A stretch of 26,220 bases of DNA from AC-9 sp051984395 (GCA_051984395.1 JBPYEZ010000117.1:1-26220), one strand, 5' to 3'; shown: positions 15,707 to 22,284, counted from the stretch's first letter. The notes: a model not told the origin generated them from the letters alone. Program-made: numbers and translations.

Positions 15707-16384
15707 TCAGTCAGCAGCCAGGACGTAACCGACGCCCGGAGCGGTGCGCAGGAGACGACCTCCCTCATCGCCCAGCTTCTGGCGGAGACGATGGACGTAG
15801 ACCCGCAGGTACTGCGCTTCCCTCCCGTAGCCGGCCCCCCACACCTCCTGGAGAATCATCTGGTGGGTGCAGACCTTGCCGGCGTGACGAGCAAGGAATG
15901 CGAGGAGATCGAACTCCTTGGCCGTGAGCTCCACCGGCCGGCTGGATATCTGGGCCTGATGATGAAGCAGGTCGAGCTCCAGGGGTCCAATCGTCACCTG
16001 GTTGTCCCCTTCCGGCTGCGCCGGCTGGACGTGACGGAGGGCGGTACGGATCCGCGCGTCCAACTCGGCCATGCTGAACGGCTTGGTCACGTAGTCGTCG
16101 GCACCACCATCGAGGGCTGCCACCTTGCGATCCTCACTGCCGGTGGCCGAGAGCACGATCACGGGTACCTGGCTCCAGTAGCGGATGCGCCGACAGACTT
16201 CGAGACCATCCAGATCCGCCAACCCAAGGTCGAGGACGATGATCTCCGGAGCATCCGTCGCTGCCCTGGACAGTCCTTCCTGGCCGGTCGCCGCGGTGGA
16301 CACCTCGTGACCACGCGCCGACAGGCTGACCCGTAGCACCCGGAGCAACGACCGGTCGTCGTCGACGACGAGCACCCGAGCCAC
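15707..16384 (-). CDS. kdpE: KdpE-type OmpR-family response regulator
   Basis: The 225-residue product has an N-terminal receiver with acid pocket Asp8/Asp9, phospho-acceptor Asp52 (VLDLGLADLDG), Ser79 and Lys101 (YVTKPFSMAEL). A C-terminal OmpR/PhoB winged helix follows (VELTAKEFDLLAFLARHAGKV, then LRVYVHRLRQKLGDE and GVGYVL). The wording of both domains is closest to KdpE, which activates the kdpFABC potassium pump in other bacteria. No kdp transport genes are in the window, so the target is unknown. The GTG at 16384 lies 3 bp after the kinase stop, showing tight coupling. Confidence 0.88.
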   Translation of the reverse strand: MARVLVVDDDRSLLRVLRVSLSARGHEVSTAATGQEGLSRAATDAPEIIVLDLGLADLDGLEVCRRIRYWSQVPVIVLSATGSEDRKVAALDGGADDYVTKPFSMAELDARIRTALRHVQPAQPEGDNQVTIGPLELDLLHHQAQISSRPVELTAKEFDLLAFLARHAGKVCTHQMILQEVWGAGYGREAQYLRVYVHRLRQKLGDEGGRLLRTAPGVGYVLAAD

Positions 16385-16387
16385 AGC

Positions 16388-17872
16388 TCAGGCGCGGTCT
16401 CGGGCAGGGGTGGACGACGCCGGCAGGCTGAAGACGAAGCGGGCGCCCGACTCGGCACCCGCCTCCACCCAGATCGTCTCACCGTGAGCCTCGACGAACG
16501 CCTTGGCTATCGCCAGACCAAGACCGGCCCTGCCTCCGGCTTCTCTCCGGTTGTACAGCTGGAAGATGCTCGAACGCTCCTCGACCGGGACGCCCGGGCC
16601 TCTGTCCGCAACCGACACCCGAACGTGGCCATTGCCGTCCGAGGCAGCTGTCACGGTGATGTCGGCGTCATCGGGCCCGTGGCGGGCGGCGTTCTCGATG
16701 AGATTGGCCAGGACCTGACAGATGAGAACGTGGTCGACGTCGACCGGCGGAAGTCCGGTGGGAGCCATCCACCGGATGCGGCTCGGGCCGACCGACGGAC
16801 CGAGGGTGGCGAGGGCTTCCGAGACGAGCTCGCCCACAGGGACGAAATCCCGGCGCAGGTCGAGCGCGCCGGCCTGGATGCGGGTCATGTCGAGCAGGTT
16901 GGCGACGAGCCTGTCGAGCCGGTCGGCCTGAAGGTCGATCAGCCCCAGTAGCTCCCGGGAGTCTTCTGCGGAGAAGCTGACGTCGGGGTCGATCAGGTTG
17001 GAGGCAGACAACTTGATCGTCGCCAGTGGTGTGCGTAGGTCATGAGACACAGCGCTCACGAGCGATCGTCGCAGACGGTCGACCTCCTCGAGCAGCTCTG
17101 CCTTGACGGCCTGCTCACGGAGCTGGGTCCGCTCCAGCGCCAGGGCCAGGTGATTGACGAAGGTTCCAAGGAGCTCGCGATCGGCCCTGGCGAGGGGCCG
17201 TCCTCGAACCGCCAGCAGCCCGACCGGACGACCGGATACCGACAGCGCCATCGCTTGCAGCTGATCGCCAGCGCCGAGAGCCGTAGCCATACTGACCGGG
17301 AGCCTCGAGTCCGGGTTCAGGCGGCGCAGCTCCTCATCCAGGATCGGCTCACCCGTCGAGGCAACGACCTGGAGGCGCTCGTCCTCCGGAACCAGCAGTG
17401 CGGCGCTCCGGAGGTCGAAGGCCTGCCGGACGGTGGTCACGATCGTCTCGAACTGCTCGACCGTCGCCTGGTCGGCGACGAGCAGCTCCGACAGCTCGAA
17501 CAGGCGGCGAGCCTCCTCGGCCCGTCTCTGTGCCTCTCGGCGCGCCGAACCCAGGCGGTCGACCACCTGAGCGACGAGCACCATCACGACCGCGTACACA
17601 CCGAGCGCAGTCCAATTCTGCGCCGCCCCCACGTTCAGCGTGTAGTAGGGGGGGATGAAGACCACGTCGTACACGAGGAAGCCGGCGGTCACGGCGGTGA
17701 GGCCGCCGACGAAGCCGCCGACGACCACGCCGGCGACCACGGGAACGACGAGGACCAGGGCGGTGGTGGCAACGTTCAAGTGGCTGCGCAGCGGGAACAT
17801 TGCCGCTGCCAACACCACCACCAGCCCGACGGACAGGACGGACCCAAGGATCCTGCGGCGTACCGATATCAC
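16388..17872 (-). CDS. KdpD-like sensor histidine kinase lacking the N-terminal KdpD/Usp part
   Basis: The 494-residue product starts with four membrane helices (about residues 8-27, 35-58, 60-75 and 88-104), the DUF4118 module of KdpD. A coiled linker (RREAQRRAEEARRLFELSE) and a GAF-like domain (about 138-245) follow. The kinase core has His277 in LVSAVSHDLRTPL, N box ANLIENAARHG, and G boxes DRGPGVP and GRAGLGLAIAKAF. Full KdpD is about 850-900 aa and opens with the cytosolic KdpD and universal-stress domains, which are absent here. GTG 17872, with GGGAG about 9 nt upstream, gives MISVRRRIL. It is paired with the KdpE-type gene. Potassium sensing cannot be assumed. Confidence 0.87.
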   Translation of the reverse strand: MISVRRRILGSVLSVGLVVVLAAAMFPLRSHLNVATTALVLVVPVVAGVVVGGFVGGLTAVTAGFLVYDVVFIPPYYTLNVGAAQNWTALGVYAVVMVLVAQVVDRLGSARREAQRRAEEARRLFELSELLVADQATVEQFETIVTTVRQAFDLRSAALLVPEDERLQVVASTGEPILDEELRRLNPDSRLPVSMATALGAGDQLQAMALSVSGRPVGLLAVRGRPLARADRELLGTFVNHLALALERTQLREQAVKAELLEEVDRLRRSLVSAVSHDLRTPLATIKLSASNLIDPDVSFSAEDSRELLGLIDLQADRLDRLVANLLDMTRIQAGALDLRRDFVPVGELVSEALATLGPSVGPSRIRWMAPTGLPPVDVDHVLICQVLANLIENAARHGPDDADITVTAASDGNGHVRVSVADRGPGVPVEERSSIFQLYNRREAGGRAGLGLAIAKAFVEAHGETIWVEAGAESGARFVFSLPASSTPARDRA

Positions 17873-17910
17873 GGCGCTCGCTCCCTCTGACGGTCCCCTG
17901 ATCCCTTGCT

Positions 17911-17932
17911 CCGTTGGGCATCGACCCAACGG
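17911..17932. promoter_or_regulatory. Perfect 8-bp inverted repeat upstream of the kdpD-like gene
   Basis: CCGTTGGG (17911-17918) and CCCAACGG (17925-17932) are exact complements around a 6-nt centre. The site lies 39-60 bp before the kinase GTG start. A TACGTA sequence immediately on its upstream side could be a -10, in which case the palindrome would cover the transcription start. It could be an operator or a 5'-leader hairpin; no T-run follows, so a terminator is less likely. Confidence 0.5.
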
Positions 17933-17993
17933 GCACCCTACGTAGCTCGAGGCTATCGGGCCCGGACCCACCGATCAGCCGAGCGGCCCCGAC

Positions 17994-18107
17994 TCAGCGA
18001 CGTGTGACCGCCTGGGTCCGGTCGTGGAGGTCCAGCTGAGGATAGATGGAGCGCAGGTGGGTCTTCACCGTCCGAGCGGCGTCCTCACCGAGGACCGCTC
18101 TACCGAC
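17994..18107 (-). pseudogene. Decayed C-terminus of a LuxR/NarL-type HTH regulator
   Basis: The minus strand reads 37 codons between an in-frame TGA (18108-18110) and a TGA (17994-17996), without an ATG or GTG start ahead of the similarity. The peptide includes LGEDAARTVKTHLRSIYPQL and DLHDRTQAVTRR, which align with VGEETVKTHLRSIYRKL and GVNDRAQAVGSALRR at the end of the intact LuxR-type gene at 20208-20948. A 17-nt block coding VKTHLR is identical in the two. Everything before the recognition helix is missing, so it is a remnant. It overlaps the 3' end of the adjacent Crp-family gene by 8 bp. Confidence 0.75.
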
Positions 18108-18852
18108 TCAAGGGAGCCAGTAGGCGATCGAACTCCTCTCGAATGATGTGGTAGCACTCGCACGACGAGCTCTCGAGGCCCTCACGGTCCAGGATGCTGA
18201 TCCTGCCGCGCCAGAAGCGCACGAACTTGGCGCTCTGGAGGGACCCGGCGGCCACGGTCACCGAGGCCCGCCGTACCCCGAGCATCTGGGAGAGGAACTC
18301 CTGGGTGAGCGGGAACTCGTCCTCGCCGACTCTGTCGTGGGTGAGCAGGATCCACCGGGCGCAGCGCTCCTGCACGCTGTGCAGGCCGTTGCAGGCCACC
18401 TGTTGGGAGACCTGGCGCAGATAGGCCTGAACGTAGCGCTCGACCACCACCCGGAGCGCGCTGCCGTTGTCGACCTCGCGATGGAAGGACTTGGCATCGA
18501 TTCGCAGCACCGTCCCCGGCACCTGCACCTGCACGAGGTCCCGAGCGTTCAGTTGCTTGGCACCGAGGAACACCGGCACCCCGACCATGCCCTCGTTCCC
18601 GATGGTGGCGATCTCGACCCCCGCCCCGTCATCCATGGTGGTGAGGTAGGACACGACGGCGGTGAGAGGAAAGTAGACGTCCGAGATGTTCCCCCCCGCC
18701 TCCATCAGTCGCTGCTTCATGCCGACGTTCTCGACGGAGAACTTGCCCAGTAGGTGGTTCCGCTCCCGCCCCGAGATGGCCTCGAGCAGTCGGTTGCCAC
18801 GCCCGTTCAACTCCGCCTCTTGCGGACCCCCCGATCCTCGCCTTGGTGCCAC
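18100..18852 (-). CDS. Crp/Fnr-family transcription regulator, copy 1
   Basis: The 250-residue product has an N-terminal cyclic-nucleotide-binding-type beta-roll (about 20-150: LMEAGGNISDVYFPLTAVVS, VEIATIGNEGMVGVPVFLG) and a C-terminal winged helix (EFPLTQEFLSQMLGVRRASV, then VTVAAGSLQSAKFVRFWRG). The cNMP phosphate cassette RxS is not evident, so another ligand or none may be sensed. It shares long identical stretches with the Crp-family gene at 19264-19980, for example QQVACNGLHS, ERCARW and LTQEFL. GTG 18852 has GGGGAGG 8 nt upstream. The final codons overlap the LuxR remnant. Cysteines near the C-terminus (SSCECYHII) are shared with copy 2. Confidence 0.88.
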   Translation of the reverse strand: MAPRRGSGGPQEAELNGRGNRLLEAISGRERNHLLGKFSVENVGMKQRLMEAGGNISDVYFPLTAVVSYLTTMDDGAGVEIATIGNEGMVGVPVFLGAKQLNARDLVQVQVPGTVLRIDAKSFHREVDNGSALRVVVERYVQAYLRQVSQQVACNGLHSVQERCARWILLTHDRVGEDEFPLTQEFLSQMLGVRRASVTVAAGSLQSAKFVRFWRGRISILDREGLESSSCECYHIIREEFDRLLAPLSR

Positions 18853-19263
18853 GTCGACTGCCTCCCCGAAGGCGAACAGACCAAGCCGCCCGGGTCATCT
18901 CGCCCGGGCCACGCGCCCTCTCCGGCACACAGGATAGACGTGAGCCACCGCTACGGTACAGAGGGAAAAGGCGTTGTATCCGATCGCCATTGGGAGAAGC
19001 CCCGGCACTATGTACGGTGGCTTACACACATAATGTTCGATCGCTTACATAGCGAAACCAGGACTCGTACCGCCGATCATGTGGCATCCGCACGACGATG
19101 GTGCTGGCCCTGGTCCTGGCTCGAGACGAGCTCAGATGTCTTTCCTCGAAATGGTCGCGCCCAGACAAGCAGAAGCGAGATGACGGTGAGAATCTCATGG
19201 GACCGGCAGGACCCAGCGTTTCCCTCAAAAGACAGCGTTGGAGCCGAGAGCTGTACCGGCTGC
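18853..19263. other. Intergenic region between the two crp genes, with operator-like repeats
   Basis: No supported gene was found in these 411 bp. The part nearer copy 1 is relatively AT-rich. It holds CTATGTA (19008-19014) and its exact complement TACATAG (19046-19052). Overlapping the first is TGTACGGTGGCTTACAC (19011-19027), which matches 15 of 17 bases of a sequence upstream of the luxR gene (21062-21078). GCTTACA occurs twice (19020-19026 and 19044-19050), 24 bp apart. These lie about 155-200 bp before the copy 1 start and are probably its control region. Confidence 0.55.
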
Positions 19264-19980
19264 TCAGCCGAGGAGTCGGTCGAAGACTTCGCGCAGCACC
19301 CGATAGCACTCGCAGGAGACGCTCTCCAGCCCGTTCCGGTCCCGAATCTGGATTCGGCCCCTGCGGAACCGGATGAAGCCCGCCTCCTGCAGTATGCCAG
19401 CCACCACGGTGACCGACGGTCGCCGGACACCGAGCATCTGGGCGAGGAACTCCTGGGTCAGGGGAAACTCGTCGGCACCGACCCGGTCGTTGGTGAGTAG
19501 CAGCCACCGGGCGCAACGCTCCTCGATGGAGTGCAGCCCGTTGCAGGCCACCTGCTGGCCGATCTGGCTGACGAATGCCTGGGTGTACCCATGGGTGATT
19601 TCAGCGAAGGCGCCGCCCTCGGACACCTTTCGCGCAAAGGTCTCCGGGTCCATGACCAGGGCATCCCCCGGCACCTGACACTGCACGAGCTCCCTCGGGT
19701 TGAGCACGTCCGCGCCCCAGGACAAGGACAGGCCGACCATCCCCTCGTTGCCGACGGTGGCCATCTCCACTCCCCCGGCCTCCTCGACGAGATTGAGCAG
19801 CGACGCCACGGCAGAGACCGGGAAGTACACGTGCTCGATGCGCTTGCCCGCATCGAGCATCACATCCTTGAGCTCGAGGCGCTCCGACTCCAGGTGTGGA
19901 GCCAGGTCGGCTCGATCGGACTCGGAAAGCGAATCGATGAGCCGGTTACCAGACCGACCTTCGATCGATGATGACGACAT
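19264..19980 (-). CDS. Crp/Fnr-family transcription regulator, copy 2
   Basis: The 238-residue product is a paralogue of the neighbour at 18100-18852. It has a beta-roll sensor domain (VMLDAGKRIEHVYFPVSAVA, VEMATVGNEGMVGLSLSWGA), a dimerisation helix, then a winged helix (TQEFLAQMLGVRRPSVTVVA) and a shared C-terminal SCECYRVLREVFDRLLG. It keeps the same distinctive QQVACNGLHSIEERCARWLL block. No RxS cAMP-type phosphate cassette is seen. ATG 19980 has AAGGTAGG 5 nt upstream. Related proteins in actinobacteria often occur several per genome and their ligands are largely unknown. It lies in the same direction between luxR and crp copy 1. Confidence 0.88.
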   Translation of the reverse strand: MSSSSIEGRSGNRLIDSLSESDRADLAPHLESERLELKDVMLDAGKRIEHVYFPVSAVASLLNLVEEAGGVEMATVGNEGMVGLSLSWGADVLNPRELVQCQVPGDALVMDPETFARKVSEGGAFAEITHGYTQAFVSQIGQQVACNGLHSIEERCARWLLLTNDRVGADEFPLTQEFLAQMLGVRRPSVTVVAGILQEAGFIRFRRGRIQIRDRNGLESVSCECYRVLREVFDRLLG

Positions 19981-20136
19981 GATGGCCTACCTTGGCCGTG
20001 CAGGTGGTGACACACGAGCACGATGATCGAATCGGCGCTCGGGATCCAGCCGACAGAAGGCCCTCCTCGCCAGCGCCGCGTCAGCTGTGACCAGGGCGTG
20101 TCATGTCGTCGCTACCCTCCGCGGTCGATCGCCAAG

Positions 20137-20186
20137 CCCCCCACCCGGGGGTTTGAGGGTGACCCCCCATTGGGGGAGGCGGAGGG
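20137..20186. other. Alternating C-run/G-run tract after luxR
   Basis: Short homopolymer blocks follow one another: C6 (20137-20142), C3, G5 (20147-20151), G3, C6 (20163-20168), G5 (20072 after the ATT loop, that is 20172-20176), then GGAGGGAG. CCCCC-ATT-GGGGG can form a tight hairpin about 30-45 nt past the luxR stop on the minus strand, and the G blocks could form a quadruplex on the plus strand. It may end luxR transcription or act in the crp copy 2 leader. No T-run is present. Confidence 0.35.
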
Positions 20187-20207
20187 AGTGCTGGCGCTGT
20201 CGGCACC

Positions 20208-20948
20208 TCAAGTGAGGATGCCACGCCGGAGAGCGGAGCCGACGGCCTGGGCCCGGTCGTTGACACCCAGCTTGCGGTAGATCGACCGCAGGTGGGTCTT
20301 CACGGTTTCCTCTCCCACGATCAGGCTGGCAGCAATCTCGCGGTTGCTCAACCCGTCCCCCAGCCGGCTGAGGACATCGCCCTCGCGCCGGGACAGACCG
20401 AGCTCGCTCCCCGGCCAGCCGTGGCCGTCTCCGAGCCGGACCGCCCGCATCGCCATCCTGGCCGCCATGGTGGGATCGACCACGAACTCGCCCCGGCTGG
20501 CCCGCACGAGGTGGTCAACCAGCTGGGCGCTGCTGAGGGCCTTGAGCAGGTAGCCGCCGACCCCGAGGCGGAGCGCCTCGAAGAGCCGACGCTCATCGGC
20601 GTCGTCGGTGAAGATCACGACTCGAGACGGGCCACACTCCTCCATCATCTCGGGTGACAGCGCAGCTCCGCCGTTGCGCCGAGAGGCGAGGTCGAAGAGC
20701 ACGAGGTCGACGTCCGTGGGCGTTGTCACCGCCCGCAGGTCCGCAACGGCGGGCACACAGTCCACCACCTCGACCAGGTCATGGTGGCAGGCGAGCATCC
20801 CCCGCACGCCCTCGGCGATGATCTCCTGGGCGTTCACGACGAGCACCCGCACCCGTCGATCCTCGCTCGAGCCCTGGGTGGGGCCCCCACGGGGGCGAGA
20901 ACGCGACGCTGCGCCCCCCACGATGTCGGATGCGACGGCTGGGCTCAT
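20208..20948 (-). CDS. LuxR/NarL-type response regulator with altered receiver pocket
   Basis: The 246-residue product has a receiver-like domain (about 33-150) and a LuxR-type HTH (about 183-246: LSRREGDVLSRLGDGLSNRE, then VGEETVKTHLRSIYRKLGVN). Phospho-acceptor Asp86, Thr114 and Lys136 are in place. The acidic pair after the first strand, normally Asp-Asp, is Asn39-Ala40 (VLVVNAQEIIAEG), so Mg2+-dependent phosphorylation may be weak or absent. ATG 20948 is chosen because AGGGGA lies 7 nt upstream and the upstream residues are Arg-rich noise. No partner kinase adjoins it. A dense TGTAC cluster lies upstream. Confidence 0.87.
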   Translation of the reverse strand: MSPAVASDIVGGAASRSRPRGGPTQGSSEDRRVRVLVVNAQEIIAEGVRGMLACHHDLVEVVDCVPAVADLRAVTTPTDVDLVLFDLASRRNGGAALSPEMMEECGPSRVVIFTDDADERRLFEALRLGVGGYLLKALSSAQLVDHLVRASRGEFVVDPTMAARMAMRAVRLGDGHGWPGSELGLSRREGDVLSRLGDGLSNREIAASLIVGEETVKTHLRSIYRKLGVNDRAQAVGSALRRGILT

Positions 20949-21030
20949 GGCGATCCCCTGGCTCGGGCACCAAGGGCGGCGACAAGCCCCCCCAAAGGGG
21001 CGAGCACACCTCCTAGCGCGAGTGAGACCA

Positions 21031-21095
21031 GTGTACGCCACCGTACACCCCGGTCACCGTCTGTACGGTGGCGAACACAAGGGTGTACCATGTAC
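21031..21095. promoter_or_regulatory. Cluster of TGTAC motifs upstream of luxR
   Basis: Five TGTAC/GTACA pentamers fall in 65 bp: 21032-21036, 21043-21047 (inverted), 21062-21066, 21084-21088 and 21091-21095. Two exact inverted repeats are built from them: GTGTACG (21031-21037) with CGTACAC (21042-21048), and a 12-bp pair CGCCACCGTACA (21036-21047) with TGTACGGTGGCG (21062-21073). The cluster lies 83-147 bp before luxR and also upstream of the divergent plus-strand small genes. Part recurs upstream of crp copy 1. The binding protein is unknown; the adjacent Crp or LuxR proteins are obvious candidates. Confidence 0.6.
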
Positions 21096-21212
21096 TTTGA
21101 CCGCTCGATTCGATTTGGCGGTCGACGAGATTTCTCGTAGCCCTGCGTAGGAGAATGCGCAGCAGATCTCCCGTCACAGTGATAGTGACGACTAAAGGAG
21201 TGGACGCGCATC

Positions 21213-21293
21213 ATGAGGTTGCTTTTTGCTACCGCAGCAACCGCCCTCCACGATCGATCCCGCTGCTCGAGTCAGGGGGTGGTCGGTGCTTGA
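21213..21293 (+). CDS. Possible 26-residue leader peptide
   Basis: ATG 21213 opens a 26-codon frame (MRLLFATAATALHDRSRCSS, then QGVVGA) with AAAGGAG about 12 nt upstream. Its TGA (21291-21293) overlaps the GTG of the next gene at 21286. The transcript can fold a 7-bp stem, GGTTGCT with AGCAACC, inside this frame. It might be a coupled or attenuating leader, or the ribosome site may simply be fortuitous. No family is recognised. Confidence 0.35.
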   Translation: MRLLFATAATALHDRSRCSSQGVVGA

Positions 21294-21477
21294 CGACGAC
21301 ACCGCCGAGCAGGTCCGAGAGCTCGCGGTCTCGTCGCACCTGCTGGAGGCAAAGGTCAGAAACGCCATCCTGGGACAGCTGCTCGCCCAGGGCAATCAGG
21401 TGGTCGGGGCCAAGGAGATCTTGGATCTGGCCGAGGCCTTCGCCTGGACGACCAATCCCGGTCAGAGTCACGGCTGA
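21286..21477 (+). CDS. Small unknown protein upstream of the STAS gene
   Basis: The 63-residue product (VLDDDTAEQVRELAVSSHLL, then EAKVRNAILGQLLAQGNQVV and GAKEILDLAEAFAW) is acidic and helical and matches no family I recognise. GTG 21286 follows AGGGGGTGG at about 5 nt. The frame is open further upstream, but that part looks non-coding. Its TGA overlaps the ATG of the STAS gene in TGATG, so the two are coupled, and a role with the STAS protein is inferred from that. Third codon positions are GC-rich. Confidence 0.6.
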   Translation: MLDDDTAEQVRELAVSSHLLEAKVRNAILGQLLAQGNQVVGAKEILDLAEAFAWTTNPGQSHG

Positions 21478-21839
21478 TGCACGCCGGGCGAACTGTCTTC
21501 GATCTGACGACCACAGAACGCAACGGCTTCGCCGTGTTGTCCGTCGCCGGCGAGCTCGACTGCGCCACGGCTCCGTCGCTCTCGCACGCCCTGGCCCACC
21601 TCGCTGAGCCTGGTCAGGTCGTGCTCGTCGACCTGCGCGACACCGAGTTCGCGGACTGCGCTGGCCTCGCTCCGCTCGTCGCCGCTTGCGAGCACCAGCG
21701 CCAGCTGGGGGGCGACCTGATACTCGAATCACCGCGAGGTGAGGTCTCCAAGGCCATCGCATGGACCCAACTGGACAGGTTCATCACCGTGGTCGGTAGG
21801 ACGAGTCCCGTCGAGCTTTTCGCGAACGAAACCAACTGA
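21477..21839 (+). CDS. STAS-domain anti-sigma factor antagonist-like protein without the phospho-serine
   Basis: The 120-residue product is a single STAS domain: FAVLSVAGELDCATAPSLSH, the loop VVLVDLRDTEFADCAGLAPL, then ACEHQRQLGGDLILESP and a C-terminal VSKAIAWTQLDRFITVV. In SpoIIAA-type antagonists the loop reads D-S-S/A-G and the first Ser is phosphorylated by the anti-sigma kinase. Here Asp60 is followed by Cys61-Ala62-Gly63, so that switch is absent. It would be permanently in the binding form or respond by another route. ATG 21477 overlaps the preceding stop. No anti-sigma kinase or sigma factor gene is in the window. Confidence 0.88.
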   Translation: MHAGRTVFDLTTTERNGFAVLSVAGELDCATAPSLSHALAHLAEPGQVVLVDLRDTEFADCAGLAPLVAACEHQRQLGGDLILESPRGEVSKAIAWTQLDRFITVVGRTSPVELFANETN

Positions 21840-21970
21840 CGGGAAGCATCTGGATTCGCATCTCTCGGATGGAGGGCTGGGGCCTAACTGGAACCGTCCT
21901 GAGCCACGCTCCCGAGACTCGCGCAGGCTTCGCCCGCCCATCGACTCAGAGCTGAGCAGCACCTTCGGGG

Positions 21971-22015
21971 TCAGAGCGGTACCCAGGATCGCTCGGCCAG
22001 TTGGGCTGGAAAAGA
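21971..22015 (-). pseudogene. Relic of the acyltransferase gene 3' end
   Basis: The minus strand encodes FQPNWPSDPGY here, the same peptide as the C-terminus of the acyltransferase gene about 980 bp away. Twenty-nine bases are identical (21983-22011 and 22964-22992) and GGTCAGAG follows the same region in both. The gap between the two matching blocks is 6 nt here and 7 nt in the gene, which removes the normal stop frame. It is a short duplicated fragment, not a gene. The rest of 21840-22134 holds no supported gene. Confidence 0.75.
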
Positions 22016-22100
22016 CAAGCGGGGTGCCCGACCTGCCGATACCCCTCTGACCTGCGGTTTTTCCTCTCAACAGCGCTGAGCGTCACCCGGTGTTTCGCGA

Positions 22101-22133
22101 AGTCTCGCGGACATTCCGCGGACATACAGCGAG
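22101..22133 (+). repeat. Direct repeat R1 containing two CGCGGACAT units
   Basis: The 33-bp element reads AGTCTCGCGGACATT followed by CCGCGGACATACAGCGAG. CGCGGACAT occurs twice, 11 bp apart. It matches R2 at 22897-22929 at all but a few positions, in the same orientation and 796 bp away. The two copies bracket the small ORF and the ImmA/IrrE-like gene. Confidence 0.7.
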
Positions 22134-22134
22134 T

Positions 22135-22284
22135 ATGGGACTGACACGGGCGTTCGTGTTTGGGCCACGGGGCGGCAGCGGGCCGTCCGGCATCTGGACA
22201 AGCGCCGCATTGCGAGCCGACATCGAGCGGGTGGTGACGGAATCGCTGGACCGGGCCTACCGGCAGAGCCGCCGGTCGGCGTGA
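22135..22284 (+). CDS. Possible small protein, 49 residues
   Basis: ATG 22135 opens MGLTRAFVFGPRGGSGPSGI, then ADIERVVTESLDRAYRQSRR to a TGA at 22282-22284. Third codon positions are mostly G or C, which favours coding, and the C-terminal half is helical. Only a weak GCGAG precedes the ATG, which lies directly after repeat R1. No family is recognised. The 133 bp from here to the ImmA/IrrE-like gene holds nothing further that I can support. Confidence 0.35.
   Translation: MGLTRAFVFGPRGGSGPSGIWTSAALRADIERVVTESLDRAYRQSRRSA

Noticed and set aside
18754..19516. Open frames of 160-250 codons across the region between the crp genes on both strands
   Set aside because: They are Arg/Pro-rich or run antisense over crp coding sequence, lack ribosome sites and show no family motifs. 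They are expected by chance at this GC content.
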